DNA of 16,079 nucleotides. It comes from an uncultured Frankineae bacterium. GTDB lineage: Bacteria; Actinomycetota; Actinomycetes; Mycobacteriales; SCTD01. The DNA is taken from assembly GCA_902805805.1 (NCBI GenBank), contig CADCUE010000047.1, forward strand, positions 1 to 16,079, given 5' to 3'. The notes under the pieces were generated by a model. That model was not told the DNA's origin and ran no database searches. It worked only from the letters and a program-made list of their open reading frames with translations. Positions 5,364-14,166 of the stretch are shown here, piece by piece. The first letter of the stretch is position 1. Every line of letters begins with the position of its first letter. A program made the position numbers and the translations under genes.

Positions 5364-7199
5364 TCAGACGTCCACCACCCGCCGCAGCCCGCTCGCCCGC
5401 AGCACCTGCCGGCCCACGGCGGCCCGCACCGACTCCTCCGTGCCGAGCACCCGGACGTGCCGCCGGGCACGGGTGATCGCGGTGTACAGCAGCTCGCGGG
5501 TCAGCAGGGACGACGCGGTGGGCGGCAGGACGACCGAGACGGTGTCGTACTGGCTGCCCTGGCTGCGGTGGATCGTCATGGCGTAGACGGTCTGGACGTC
5601 GGCGAGCCGGCTCGGGTGCAGCAGGACCGGTGTGCTGCCGCGCCCGAAGGCGGCGACGAGGTCTCCTCCCCCGCGGTCGACCACGACGCCGGTGTCGCCG
5701 TTGTAGACCTTGGCGTCGTGGTCGTTGCGCGTGACGAGCAACGGCTGACCGGGGTAGTAGACCGCCGGGTCCAGCGGCTCGTCGAGCGCGGCCGCCGCCC
5801 AGGCCAGCGCCCGCCGGTCCCACAGCGCGACGCCGTGCAGGCCGTGACGGTGGGCGCACAGCAGCCGGTGGTCCTCCAACCGGGAGAGCGCGGCGCCGAC
5901 ATCGCCCGCCCGGGCGGCCGCGGTCACCGCCGTCGCGGCCGCGACGACGTCGGCCCGCACGGCGGCGACGTCGCCGTCCTCGACGAAGGACACCTCGGGC
6001 GAGCCGTCGTCGCGCAGCAGCTCGAGCGCCCGGTCGGCGTGGCCCTCGCGCACGGCGACGGCCAGCCGGGCGATCGATCCGCCGAACCGCCGACCACGGC
6101 TGAGCCGGACGATGCCGTTGCGCAGGCGGTCGTGCTCGCCGTCGCTGAGCCGGGCCTCCTCCGGGTCGTCGGCGGCCGTGAGGTCCGGGCCCACCAGCTC
6201 GGCGAGGACCGGATCGACGGCACCGGTCACCGGCCGCGCCACCAGGTCGGCCAGCACCGCGCCGGCGTCGACCGAGGTCAGCTGGTCGGGATCCCCGACC
6301 AGCAGCAGACGCGCGTCCGGCCGCATCGCCTCCAGCAACCGGGCCATCATCGTCAGCGAGACCATGGAGGTCTCGTCGACGACGACGACGTCGTAGGGCA
6401 GCCGGTCGTGACGGTCGTGACGGAACCGGGTGCGGCTGTCCGGCCGCCAGCCGAGCAGCCGGTGCAGGGTCACGGCCGTGAGGTCGGCCGGCAGGCCGAG
6501 TCCGGAGGCCTGCTCGCGCACCGACTCCTGCAGCCGGGCAGCCGCCTTGCCGGTCGGCGCGGCGAGGGCGATGCGGACCTCGGGACCGTGCAGCAGCGCG
6601 AGCACGCGCGCCACCGTCGTGGTCTTGCCCGTGCCGGGGCCACCGGCCAGCACGGTCGTCCACCGCGTCGCCGCCATCGCCACGGCGATGCGCTGGCGGT
6701 CCGGGGCGGACGCGGTCCCGAACAGCCGGTCGAGACCGGCCCGCACCCGGGGCACGTCGACCGGTGGAGGGGTGAGCGCCCGGTCGGCCAGCAGGTGGCG
6801 CACGGTCTGCTCCTGGCGCCAGTAGCGGTCGAGGTAGAGCAACGGCCCCTCGGACGTGTCGACGAGGCGCAGCGGTCGCAGGCCACCCCGCTGCCCGCCG
6901 ACGACGAGCGGGCTGCGCCGCAGCCCCTCGGCCACGTCGTCGGGCTCGGGCCAGGGCAGCGCCTCGAGGTCGGCGGGGTCCTGCTCCTCGTCGACCGTCA
7001 CGTCCCGCAGGCGGTCGAGCTCGAGGCAGGTCGAGCCGAGGCGCACCGCCCGCACGGCCAGCGCGGTGGCGAGCAGCACGCCCTCGTCGGGCTCCCGCGC
7101 CAGCTCACCGAGACGGCGCGCCACGTGGACGTCGGCGGCCGCCAGCACCCCCGCCTCCCCGAAGACCGCCAGCGAGCCGGTCGCCGAGACCACCCTCAT
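5364..7199 (-). CDS. recD: RecD, exodeoxyribonuclease V alpha subunit (5'-3' SF1B helicase)
   Basis: This 611-residue protein is almost the length of E. coli RecD. It is the fast 5'-to-3' motor of the RecBCD complex that processes double-strand-break ends. After a mostly helical N-terminal domain (about 1-160, the part that contacts RecB/RecC in the known complex), the helicase motifs follow: Walker A AGGPGTGKTTT (185-195, Lys192), motif Ia APTGKAAARL (214-223), motif II VVDETSMV (273-280), motif III VGDPDQLTSV (301-310), motif V MTIHRSQGSQYD (541-552) and motif VI LYTAITRARRHV (571-582). All key residues are present. Its ATG overlaps the recB stop (ATGA, 7196-7199), so translation is probably coupled. 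It is the last gene of the operon and ends 5 bp from the convergent small gene at 5020-5358. Confidence 0.97.
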   Translation of the reverse strand: MRVVSATGSLAVFGEAGVLAAADVHVARRLGELAREPDEGVLLATALAVRAVRLGSTCLELDRLRDVTVDEEQDPADLEALPWPEPDDVAEGLRRSPLVVGGQRGGLRPLRLVDTSEGPLLYLDRYWRQEQTVRHLLADRALTPPPVDVPRVRAGLDRLFGTASAPDRQRIAVAMAATRWTTVLAGGPGTGKTTTVARVLALLHGPEVRIALAAPTGKAAARLQESVREQASGLGLPADLTAVTLHRLLGWRPDSRTRFRHDRHDRLPYDVVVVDETSMVSLTMMARLLEAMRPDARLLLVGDPDQLTSVDAGAVLADLVARPVTGAVDPVLAELVGPDLTAADDPEEARLSDGEHDRLRNGIVRLSRGRRFGGSIARLAVAVREGHADRALELLRDDGSPEVSFVEDGDVAAVRADVVAAATAVTAAARAGDVGAALSRLEDHRLLCAHRHGLHGVALWDRRALAWAAAALDEPLDPAVYYPGQPLLVTRNDHDAKVYNGDTGVVVDRGGGDLVAAFGRGSTPVLLHPSRLADVQTVYAMTIHRSQGSQYDTVSVVLPPTASSLLTRELLYTAITRARRHVRVLGTEESVRAAVGRQVLRASGLRRVVDV

Positions 7200-10100
7200 C
7201 GGCCGGCCTCCGACCCGGCCAGCAGGTCCGACAGCGCGAGGACCAGCGCCACGGGCGGCTGCCAGTCGAAGACGCCGCAGCCGTCCGGTGTCGTCGGTCC
7301 CACCATGCCGCGGACGAACAGGTACTGCACGCCCCCCAGGTGGCGCTCCGGCTCGTAGCCGGGCTGCCGCCAGCGCAGGAAGCGGTGCAGCGCGACGGCG
7401 TACAGCAGCGCCTGCAGCGGGTAGTGCGCGCGCAGCATCTCCGCGGCCATCGCCTCGTGGGTGTAGTGGAGTGCGGTGAGGTCGCCGGAGCCGAGCCGGT
7501 TGGTCTTGTAGTCGACGACGACGTACGACGGACCGGGCAGCCGCAGCACCGCGTCGATGCTGCCGGACAGGTAGCCGCGCAGCGGCGGGGCGTCCACAGC
7601 GTTGAGCAGGTCGGCGTACGGCGCCAGCACGTCGCCCGGCGGCAGGTGCCGTCGCAGCAGACCGGCCACGTCGCGCAGGCGGGCCTGCACCGCCGTCGGG
7701 ACGTCACCGCCCGACAGCGGCAGCTCGAAGTCGAGCTCCGACAGCCGGTCCGCCGGCCCGATGCCGGCCAGGTCGATGCCGCCTCGCAGCGGGGTCCGCA
7801 TCACCGGCAGCAGCGCCTCGGCCAGTGCGGCGGGGTCCACCGCGGCCAGCCGCCGGCCGACCGCCTCCCGGCAGCGCAGTCGCAGCTCGGCGCCGAGGTC
7901 GGGGGCGGACGTGTCGACCACCTCGAGCACCTCGTGCACCAGCGTGCCGAACGCCGCGCCGGCGGGCAGCCCGTTCATCGGGGACGGCGGCCCACCGAGC
8001 TGGGGCTGCAGCGATTGCTGCGGCTCGAGCGGCGGCTCCGACGGCTCGTCGGTCCGGTCCGGGTCCTCCGGCTCGCTGCCGCCCGGAGCGTCGGTCCTGG
8101 ACGGGTCGTGGCCGGGTCCGTGGTGCACCGACGCGGTGAGCGCGGAGTAGGAGGTGCGACGCCAGGCGGTGTCGAGGGACCGGTCGAAGCGGGCCGCGGC
8201 CAGGGCCCCGGGGTCGGCCGCCGGCGCTGCCCACGACCGGGGCTCGACGTGCTCGACCGGCTCGACGGAGATCTCCTCGGGCCAGCCCCACGCCGTCAGG
8301 CGGGCCAGCGCAGCGGCGTCCTCCGGCACCCTGGCCCGCGCAGCCGGCTCCGCGTCGCCCTCGGTGCGGCCCATGAGCAGGCGCTGCAGCGGGGAGGCGC
8401 TCGCGCCGGAGGAGGGCGCCCACCAGGCGACGACCTGGCACTGGGCCCGGGTCACGGCGACGTAGAGCAGCCGGAGCTCCTCGCCGTCGTCCTCGGCCTC
8501 GGCCTGCCTCTTGCGCGCGTCCCAGCCGGGACCGCCCTTGCCGCCGACGTCGAGCACGCGCTGCCGGTCGGTGTCGTGCAGCCGCAGCGTCGCCGGGGAC
8601 GAGAACGTCGTGCTGTCCCAGCCGAAGGGCAGGTAGACGACGGGGAACTCGAGTCCCTTGCTGGCGTGCACGGTGACGATCTGCACGGCGGCGGCGTCGG
8701 TCTCGAGCCGGCGGCTGCGCTCGGCGGCGCTGCCGCTGTCGGGGTCCTCGACCCGCTCGCCCAGCCACGCGACGAGAGCACTGAGCCCGAGCGACTCCTC
8801 GACGGCGGCCCGGTTGAGGACCTGTGCCAGGTGGCGCAGGTCGGTGAGCCGGCGCTCCCCCGCCTCGACGGCCAGCAGTCGGCTCTCCAGGCCGGTGCGC
8901 GCGGACAGGTGCTCGAACGCCGCCGCCAGCCCGGCGTCGTCGAAGCGGCGGGCGGCCTCGCGCAGCAGGGCGCTCACCTCGTCGAGCGCCTGCTCCGGCG
9001 CCGCGTCCAACCGGGCAGCGGTCCAGCCGAGCAACGGCGTCAGGGCGGCGAGGCGGACGCGCCCCGCCCGGTGCGGCTGCTCGAGCGCCGCCAGCAGCCA
9101 CAGCCAGTCGCGGGCGCTCGGCGTGACGAAGACGCTGCTGCCGCTCGCCATGACGCACGGGACCCCGGCGCGCTCGAGCGCCGCCTGGACCAGCGCTGCC
9201 TGCGCGTGCTTGCGCACGAGCACGGCGACGTCACCGGGGCGCACCGGGCGCTCCTCGTCCACCCGCAGGACGGCGCCGCTGTCCAGCAGGCGCACGAGGT
9301 CTGCGGCCACGTCCTCGGCCACGCGGGCGCGCAGCGGCCCGACCGCGGGGAAGCCGGCCCTGCCGAGCGGTCCGGCGCCGGTGCGCCCGAGCACCCGCAG
9401 GCGCAGGGGCGCAGCTCCGACCAGGCGCGCCTCCCGGTGCAGGGCGTCGACCGGGTGCACGCGGATGAAGGGGTGGCCGAGAGCCGCCCCGCCGTACAGG
9501 TGGTGCAGCGCCCGCAGCAGTCCGTCGTCGGTGCGCCAGTTGGTCCCCAGCGCCTGCTTGCGGTCGGCCTCCCCCACCGCGTCGAGGTAGCTGTGCACCT
9601 CCGCACCGCGGAAGGCGTAGATCGCCTGCTTGGGGTCGCCGATGAGCACCAGCGTGGTCGAGCCGTGGAAGGCCCGTCGCAGGACGTCCCACTGCACCGG
9701 GTCGGTGTCCTGGAACTCGTCGACGAGCACCACGCGGTACTGCGCCTGCAAGCGCCCGCACGCCCGTGGCCCGCGCTCGGGGTCGCGCAGCACGGCGCTG
9801 AGCAGACCCAGCAGGTCGTCGTAGTCCCGCACCCCGGCCAGCCGCTTGCGCCGCTCGAGCTCGCTGACGGCCGCGCGCGCCAGACCGACCCGCTGGCCGG
9901 CCGGTGACGCCGGGTCGGCGTCCGCGGGCTCGAGCCGGGCCTGCCGGTCCGCGACCGCCGCCCGGGCCACCTCGCGGGCCTGCTTGGCCGTCAGCTGCGG
10001 CAGACCCGCCCCGGAGGCGGCGAACTTGCGCAGGAACAGGTCGTCGACGACCTCGCGCAGCAGGTCGTCGACGGACTCGACCAGCGTGACGCCGGGCTCG

Positions 10101-10507
10101 TGGTCGCCGGCCATGCCGAGCCCGTCGAGCACCGACTGGCAGAAGCTGTGCGTCGTCACGATGGTCGCCCGGTCGAACTCCGACAGCGCCCGGGCCAGGC
10201 GGCGCCGCCGCGCGGTCACCTCGTCGTCGGGGGCGTCGCGCAGGTGCTCGACCAGCCGGTCCGGCCCGGCGTGGCCGGCCAGTCCGCGCAGCGTCGAGGC
10301 GAGGCGCTCGCGGACGCGCTCACGCAGCTCCTGCGTCGCGGCCCGGCTGAAGGTGGCCAGCATCAGCTGGGAGAGGTCCGCGTGGCCCTCGGCGACGTAG
10401 CGGGTGGCCAGCGTCGCGATCGTCCACGTCTTGCCCGTGCCGGCGCTCGCCTCCAGCACCGTGGTCCCGGTGGGCAGGTCGCCGTACGGGTCGAAGACGT
10501 CCGTCAC
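7196..10507 (-). CDS. recB: RecB, exodeoxyribonuclease V beta subunit (3'-5' helicase and nuclease)
   Basis: This 1103-residue protein combines an SF1A helicase with the only nuclease domain of RecBCD. Motif I is EASAGTGKTWTIA (19-31); motif Ia is FSRAATQELRERV; motif II is VDEFQDTDPVQW (262-273); motif III is IGDPKQAIYAFRG (289-301); motif IV is LGTNWRTDDG; motif V is VTVHASKGLEF (611-621, His614); and motif VI is LLYVAVTRAQ (680-689). A Pro/Asp/Ser/Gln-rich, low-complexity linker follows at about residues 795-850. The C-terminal nuclease carries GTLVHEVLE (His858), SIDAVLR (Asp985), VVDYKTN (Asp999, Lys1001) and YPLQALLYAVAL, matching the metal-binding His/Asp/Asp and Lys of E. coli RecB, so cleavage activity is expected. 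The GTG start at 10507 overlaps the recC stop (GTGA) and sits just before the Walker A region; the frame stays open upstream, but that part is antisense to nothing conserved and lies inside recC. Confidence 0.97.
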   Translation of the reverse strand: MTDVFDPYGDLPTGTTVLEASAGTGKTWTIATLATRYVAEGHADLSQLMLATFSRAATQELRERVRERLASTLRGLAGHAGPDRLVEHLRDAPDDEVTARRRRLARALSEFDRATIVTTHSFCQSVLDGLGMAGDHEPGVTLVESVDDLLREVVDDLFLRKFAASGAGLPQLTAKQAREVARAAVADRQARLEPADADPASPAGQRVGLARAAVSELERRKRLAGVRDYDDLLGLLSAVLRDPERGPRACGRLQAQYRVVLVDEFQDTDPVQWDVLRRAFHGSTTLVLIGDPKQAIYAFRGAEVHSYLDAVGEADRKQALGTNWRTDDGLLRALHHLYGGAALGHPFIRVHPVDALHREARLVGAAPLRLRVLGRTGAGPLGRAGFPAVGPLRARVAEDVAADLVRLLDSGAVLRVDEERPVRPGDVAVLVRKHAQAALVQAALERAGVPCVMASGSSVFVTPSARDWLWLLAALEQPHRAGRVRLAALTPLLGWTAARLDAAPEQALDEVSALLREAARRFDDAGLAAAFEHLSARTGLESRLLAVEAGERRLTDLRHLAQVLNRAAVEESLGLSALVAWLGERVEDPDSGSAAERSRRLETDAAAVQIVTVHASKGLEFPVVYLPFGWDSTTFSSPATLRLHDTDRQRVLDVGGKGGPGWDARKRQAEAEDDGEELRLLYVAVTRAQCQVVAWWAPSSGASASPLQRLLMGRTEGDAEPAARARVPEDAAALARLTAWGWPEEISVEPVEHVEPRSWAAPAADPGALAAARFDRSLDTAWRRTSYSALTASVHHGPGHDPSRTDAPGGSEPEDPDRTDEPSEPPLEPQQSLQPQLGGPPSPMNGLPAGAAFGTLVHEVLEVVDTSAPDLGAELRLRCREAVGRRLAAVDPAALAEALLPVMRTPLRGGIDLAGIGPADRLSELDFELPLSGGDVPTAVQARLRDVAGLLRRHLPPGDVLAPYADLLNAVDAPPLRGYLSGSIDAVLRLPGPSYVVVDYKTNRLGSGDLTALHYTHEAMAAEMLRAHYPLQALLYAVALHRFLRWRQPGYEPERHLGGVQYLFVRGMVGPTTPDGCGVFDWQPPVALVLALSDLLAGSEAGR

Positions 10508-13500
10508 GGCGTCCCCAGCTGCTCGCAGGCGAGCAGCGGCAGCCACAGGCGGGTCGCGAGGACGCCGAAGCGGGTGGGCTCGGTCCCGTCCCCCGCGGCT
10601 GCGGTGAGCGCGGCGAGCTGCGTCGCGGGTCCGTGGACGTGGACCACGTGCCGGTCCTGGCCGTCGCCGTACATCGACTCCCACTCCGCTCGGGCCGCCG
10701 TCATCGCCTCCTCGACGCTGCCGCCCTGCGCGCGACGGGCGGCGTACTCGGCCGAGGCACCGGTGACCAGCGGCAGCGGCTCGCGCATCCCCTCGTCGTA
10801 GAGCGCCACCAGGTCGCGCAGCACGGCGACCGGATCGGCGGGCGCGGACAGCGACGACCGCCACGCCGGCCGGCGGTACGGGCCGCTCCCCAGGGTCACC
10901 GCCGTGACGGGGGCCGCCGACGGGCTCCCGGCCGCCAGCGCCAGCAGCCTCCCCCAGGCCGTCAGCCGGTGCTTGGGACCGACCCGGGAGTAGGACGCGG
11001 CGGCCAGCACGCTGCCCGCCTCCCCCGGGTGGACCCCGCCGACCGTCCCCTGCAGGCGCCGGCCACCGCCCAGGTCGACGACCACGTCGACCGCCCGCGG
11101 CACGCCGCCCCGCACCTGTCCCGCCGCCGCGGCCAACGGCTCGACGGCCGTCTCGAAGTCGGTGAGCAGCCGCAGGCCCAGCGGGCCCGGTGGCAGGGTG
11201 CCGCGCCGCCACTCCGCCTGCCGGAAGGCCGAGGCGTCGACCCCGTCGAGGCGCGCGGCGAGCATCCGCTCACCGATGTCCCAGGCGTCGAGGGGGTCCA
11301 GCTCGGCCTGCAGCGCGTCGGTGAGCGAGTCCTCCCGGTCGGGCACGACGACGCCGAGCCGGTCGCGCAGGAAGGCCCGTGTCGGGTGGACGACGAACGC
11401 CAGCAGGTCGGCCAGCGCCACGTCGCCTCCGCGCACCGGCAGCGGACCCGAGAGCAGCGCCGGTTCGGGGACGCGCTGAGCCACGGCGGCCCGAGCCCCG
11501 GCCAGCGCCCCGGTGTCGTGGCTGAACGGCCGGTCGGCCGCGAAGTCGCGGCCGTCGAACGGCTGGAGCGGGTGGCAGCGCAACACCCCGTCGAGCGTGT
11601 CGTCGCCGAGCGTCGTGCGCAGCACGTCGAGCAGCTCGCCGAGCGGGACGGCCGGTGGGCGGCGGGCGCCGGTGACCGGGTCGGCGCCGGTGTGCAGCAG
11701 CAGCAGGTGGTCACCGGCGGACATGACGGCGTCGAGGAGCAGCTGGCGGTCCTCGCTGCGCACGTCCCGCTCGCCGAGGCAGGGGTCGCGCTGCAGGACG
11801 TCGTCCCCGTCGACGGAGCCGCCGCGCGGGAAGACGCCGTCGTCGAGCCCCAGCAGCGCGATGACGCGGTGCGGCACCGACCGCATCGGGACCATGGTGC
11901 AGACCGTCAGCTCACCGGTGCGGAAGTTGGCGCGCGTCGGCCGACCGGCCAGGCGACCGCGCAACAGGGCCCGGACGTCCGACAGCCGCAGCAGCGCGTC
12001 CGCGCCGTGCTCGGCCGCCTCGCTGAGCGAGCGGCGGGCCTGCCCGACCTGCCAGGCGTCGTCGTCCGACACGTCGGTGAGCAGGTCCAGCGCTGCGGTC
12101 AGCGCCTCGACCCACGCGTGCAGCGGCTGGGGGCCCGAGAGCCGGCCCAACACGGCGTCGAGCCTCGCGACCAGCTCGGCCAGCCGGCCGGCGAGGTCGA
12201 TGTCGCTGCTGTCGACGTCGTCGAGCGGCAGGGCGAGGTCGAGCCAGTCGAGCTCGCTCTCGTCCGCGGCGACGCCGAGCAGGACCCGGTCGAGGCCGGT
12301 GCCCCAGGTGTTCTGCGGAACGCCGTGCAGGGCGAACCGCTCGCGCTGCGCCGGTCCGAGGCCCCACCGCACCCCGGCGCGGCCGGCCCAGTCGCGCAGG
12401 CGCTCGAGGTCGTCGTCGCGCAGGCCGAAGGCGCGGCGCACCGGCCCCGCGGCGGCCAGGTCGAGCACCTGGCTGGCGGTCACCCGTCCGTCGGCGAGCT
12501 CCAGCAGGGTCGCCAGGACGTCGAGCAGCGGGTTGGTCTGGCGCAGCGACCGGTCGGCGAGCCGCACGCGCAGGCGGTGTCCCGGGTGAGCCCCGTCCGG
12601 CTGGCCGAAGGCGGCACGCACGAGGGGGGCGTACGTCTCGACGTCCGGGCACATCACCAGGACGTCGCGCGGCTCCAGCGTCGGGTCCTCGGCGAACAGG
12701 TGGAGCAGCGCCTCGCGCAGCACCTCGACCTGGCGGGGCGGGCCGTGGCAGGAGTGCACCTGGACGGTGCCGTCCGCCGTCGCCGTCCGCGCCGGCTCGG
12801 CGTCGTCCCGCAGCGCCGCCTGCACCGCGCTCAGCAGCGTGCTGCCGGTCCCCGCGCGTTCGCGGGCGTGGTGGGCGGGATCGTCGTGCTCGACGGCGTG
12901 GTGGTCGTCGGTGCCCGGCGACAGCAGCTGCTGCAGCTCGCGGAGGTCACGGGCCAGGCTGCTCAGCAGCGGGTGGGCGACGGACAGGGCGGAGTCGTCG
13001 TCCCGGCGGCGCGGCGGTGCGCGGCGGGCCCGCAGGGCCGCCCACATGGCCGGGCTGGGGTGCGGGAGCCACAGGTGGACCTCCCGGTGCTCGGCGAGCG
13101 CCTCGAGCACGGCCCGCTGCTCGGTCGTCGTGCGCGTCGCGCCGAACAGCGACAGCCGGGCCGGCAGACCGCTGACACCGGGGTCGTCCCTGAGCCGCTG
13201 GCACGTCGCCGCCAGCCGCTCGGCCGGACTGCGTCCACCGAGGCGGTCGCGCAGCCGCCGCCACAGCTCGGCCTGCCAGCGGAGGTCGTCGTCGAGCGGC
13301 TGCCCGGTGCCGTCGGTGTCCTGTCCCTGCGCCCAGCCGACGAGCATGTCGGGACGGGACGCGGCGTACGAGCGGAACAGGTCGCGCAGGTGCTCGGCGG
13401 CGGCGTAGCGCCGGCCCACCCGGTGGGCCTGCCCCGGGTCGTCCTGCCCGTGACCCAGGTGCCCGGCCAGCACGCCGCACCAAGGCTCGCCCGCACACCC

Positions 13501-13815
13501 GTCGACGATCTCGAGCAGCGTCCACAGGACCCGCTGCGGCGCCCACGGGTCGTCCTCCGCCGTGCTGCCGCTGGCCGCCGCGACGGCCTCGTCGACGAGC
13601 CGGGTGGGGCTGGGGAACGAGATGCCCGCCGCCACCCCGTCGGCCCCGGCACCGCCCAGGACGGTCGACAGCCGCTGGGTCAACCAGCGCTCGACGCCCT
13701 TGGCCGGCACCGCGACGACCTCGGGGGTGAACGGGTCGTCGAGGGGCGCCCGCAGCACCTGCGCGAGGGCGTCCGCCAGCACGTCCGAGCGCTCGGCCCG
13801 GTGCAGCCTCAGCAC
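10504..13815 (-). CDS. recC: RecC, exodeoxyribonuclease V gamma subunit
   Basis: This 1103-residue protein is the scaffold subunit of RecBCD. It has the fold of an SF1 helicase but lost the ATPase motifs; in the characterised enzyme it splits the DNA strands and recognises Chi. RecC-like landmarks are VLADALAQVL near the N-terminus, VAVPAKGVERWL (34-45, the conserved RecC box), VQVHSCHGPPRQVEVLREAL near residues 348-367, and TVCTMVPMRSVPHRVIALLG followed by LDDGVFPR near 635-665. No intact Walker A is present, as expected. The GTG at 13815 is chosen because GGAG lies about 7 nt upstream and the family N-terminus begins there; the frame continues upstream to 13935 with low-complexity Arg-rich sequence that I exclude. 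It is the first gene of the recC-recB-recD operon. Whether this RecC reads a Chi-like sequence cannot be told from the sequence. Confidence 0.95.
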   Translation of the reverse strand: MLRLHRAERSDVLADALAQVLRAPLDDPFTPEVVAVPAKGVERWLTQRLSTVLGGAGADGVAAGISFPSPTRLVDEAVAAASGSTAEDDPWAPQRVLWTLLEIVDGCAGEPWCGVLAGHLGHGQDDPGQAHRVGRRYAAAEHLRDLFRSYAASRPDMLVGWAQGQDTDGTGQPLDDDLRWQAELWRRLRDRLGGRSPAERLAATCQRLRDDPGVSGLPARLSLFGATRTTTEQRAVLEALAEHREVHLWLPHPSPAMWAALRARRAPPRRRDDDSALSVAHPLLSSLARDLRELQQLLSPGTDDHHAVEHDDPAHHARERAGTGSTLLSAVQAALRDDAEPARTATADGTVQVHSCHGPPRQVEVLREALLHLFAEDPTLEPRDVLVMCPDVETYAPLVRAAFGQPDGAHPGHRLRVRLADRSLRQTNPLLDVLATLLELADGRVTASQVLDLAAAGPVRRAFGLRDDDLERLRDWAGRAGVRWGLGPAQRERFALHGVPQNTWGTGLDRVLLGVAADESELDWLDLALPLDDVDSSDIDLAGRLAELVARLDAVLGRLSGPQPLHAWVEALTAALDLLTDVSDDDAWQVGQARRSLSEAAEHGADALLRLSDVRALLRGRLAGRPTRANFRTGELTVCTMVPMRSVPHRVIALLGLDDGVFPRGGSVDGDDVLQRDPCLGERDVRSEDRQLLLDAVMSAGDHLLLLHTGADPVTGARRPPAVPLGELLDVLRTTLGDDTLDGVLRCHPLQPFDGRDFAADRPFSHDTGALAGARAAVAQRVPEPALLSGPLPVRGGDVALADLLAFVVHPTRAFLRDRLGVVVPDREDSLTDALQAELDPLDAWDIGERMLAARLDGVDASAFRQAEWRRGTLPPGPLGLRLLTDFETAVEPLAAAAGQVRGGVPRAVDVVVDLGGGRRLQGTVGGVHPGEAGSVLAAASYSRVGPKHRLTAWGRLLALAAGSPSAAPVTAVTLGSGPYRRPAWRSSLSAPADPVAVLRDLVALYDEGMREPLPLVTGASAEYAARRAQGGSVEEAMTAARAEWESMYGDGQDRHVVHVHGPATQLAALTAAAGDGTEPTRFGVLATRLWLPLLACEQLGTP

Positions 13816-14016
13816 GCCGTCTCCACGCCGTCTGTCTACCTCGCGGGCACGACAGTCCGGCGGCCGGTCGCCGCGGTCCACAGGCCCCGTCCGGCACTTG
13901 CGGTGCCCTGTCCGGGCGAGGACAGTCCGGAGCACGGCCCCGCGGGGCTGCCCTCATCTGCCACCGGCAGAGCCGGGCGTGGCGCTCCGCCACCGTCACA
14001 CCGAGGGAGGCCCCTC
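13816..14016. promoter_or_regulatory. Divergent upstream region of recC and the small basic protein gene, rich in inverted repeats
   Basis: This spacer of about 200 bp holds four related half-sites: CTGTC at 13832-13836, GACAG at 13851-13855, CTGTC at 13908-13912 and GACAG at 13921-13925. The last two form a perfect CTGTCC-N6-GGACAG inverted repeat (13908-13925). The 10-mer GACAGTCCGG occurs at 13851 and again at 13921, exactly 70 bp apart. Further dyads are GGCAC-N5-GTGCC (13893-13907), the palindrome GCCCCGCGGGGC (13937-13948) and CCGGC-N3-GCCGG (13964-13976). A weak -10-like TAGACA for recC lies on the minus strand at 13833-13838. These motifs are seen directly; a regulatory role is inference. 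Confidence 0.4.
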
Positions 14017-14154
14017 GTGGCCGACAAGTCGCCCCGACAGCACCAGACCAAAGCCGTCGGCAAGTCCCTGAAGGAGAAGCGCGCCGACAAGCGGGCCGCC
14101 GCCGGCAGCAAGGGCCACGAGTCGGTGGTGCCGTCGACGAAGGGCAGGGCCTGA
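14017..14154 (+). CDS. Small, strongly basic conserved actinobacterial protein of unknown function
   Basis: This 45-residue protein begins at a GTG preceded by a strong ribosome-binding site, GGGAGG at 14005-14010, 6 nt away. The composition is extreme: about a third of residues are Lys or Arg, with few hydrophobics, no Cys and no aromatic residue. The core KAVGKSLKEKRADKRAA (about 13-29) is a likely amphipathic or extended basic helix. Short proteins starting MADKSPR and carrying a SLKEKRA core are familiar to me from many actinobacterial genomes, where they are annotated as hypothetical; I know of no established function. Such a charge pattern would suit binding to nucleic acid or the ribosome, but this is inference. 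It is divergent from recC and precedes the acetoacetyl-CoA synthetase gene by 61 bp, with a strong hairpin between them. Confidence 0.8.
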   Translation: MADKSPRQHQTKAVGKSLKEKRADKRAAAGSKGHESVVPSTKGRA

Positions 14155-14166
14155 CCCGTGCCCCCG

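Noticed and set aside
7586..7597. Further GTCCACA-like DnaA-box matches, for example inside recB and recC
   Set aside because: They are partial matches within coding sequence and are not clustered, so there is no sign of a replication origin.
5457..9907. Long open frames on the plus strand opposite recD and recB (633 and 855 codons)
   Set aside because: They are antisense to genes with full conserved motif sets, have low-complexity Arg/Gln/Val-rich translations, and reflect the scarcity of stop codons in GC-rich DNA.
10508..11212. N-terminal extension of the RecB frame into recC
   Set aside because: RecB proteins have their Walker A within the first 30 residues or so. The extension overlaps conserved recC coding sequence and has no family match.
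10633..13932. Long plus-strand frame opposite recC that leads into the 45-residue gene
   Set aside because: The upstream part is antisense to recC and has no recognisable protein features. Only the end after the GGGAGG site at 14005 looks like a real gene.
13816..13935. N-terminal extension of recC
   Set aside because: The sequence is Arg/Asp-rich and unlike RecC N-termini. GGAG upstream of the GTG at 13815 supports the shorter form.
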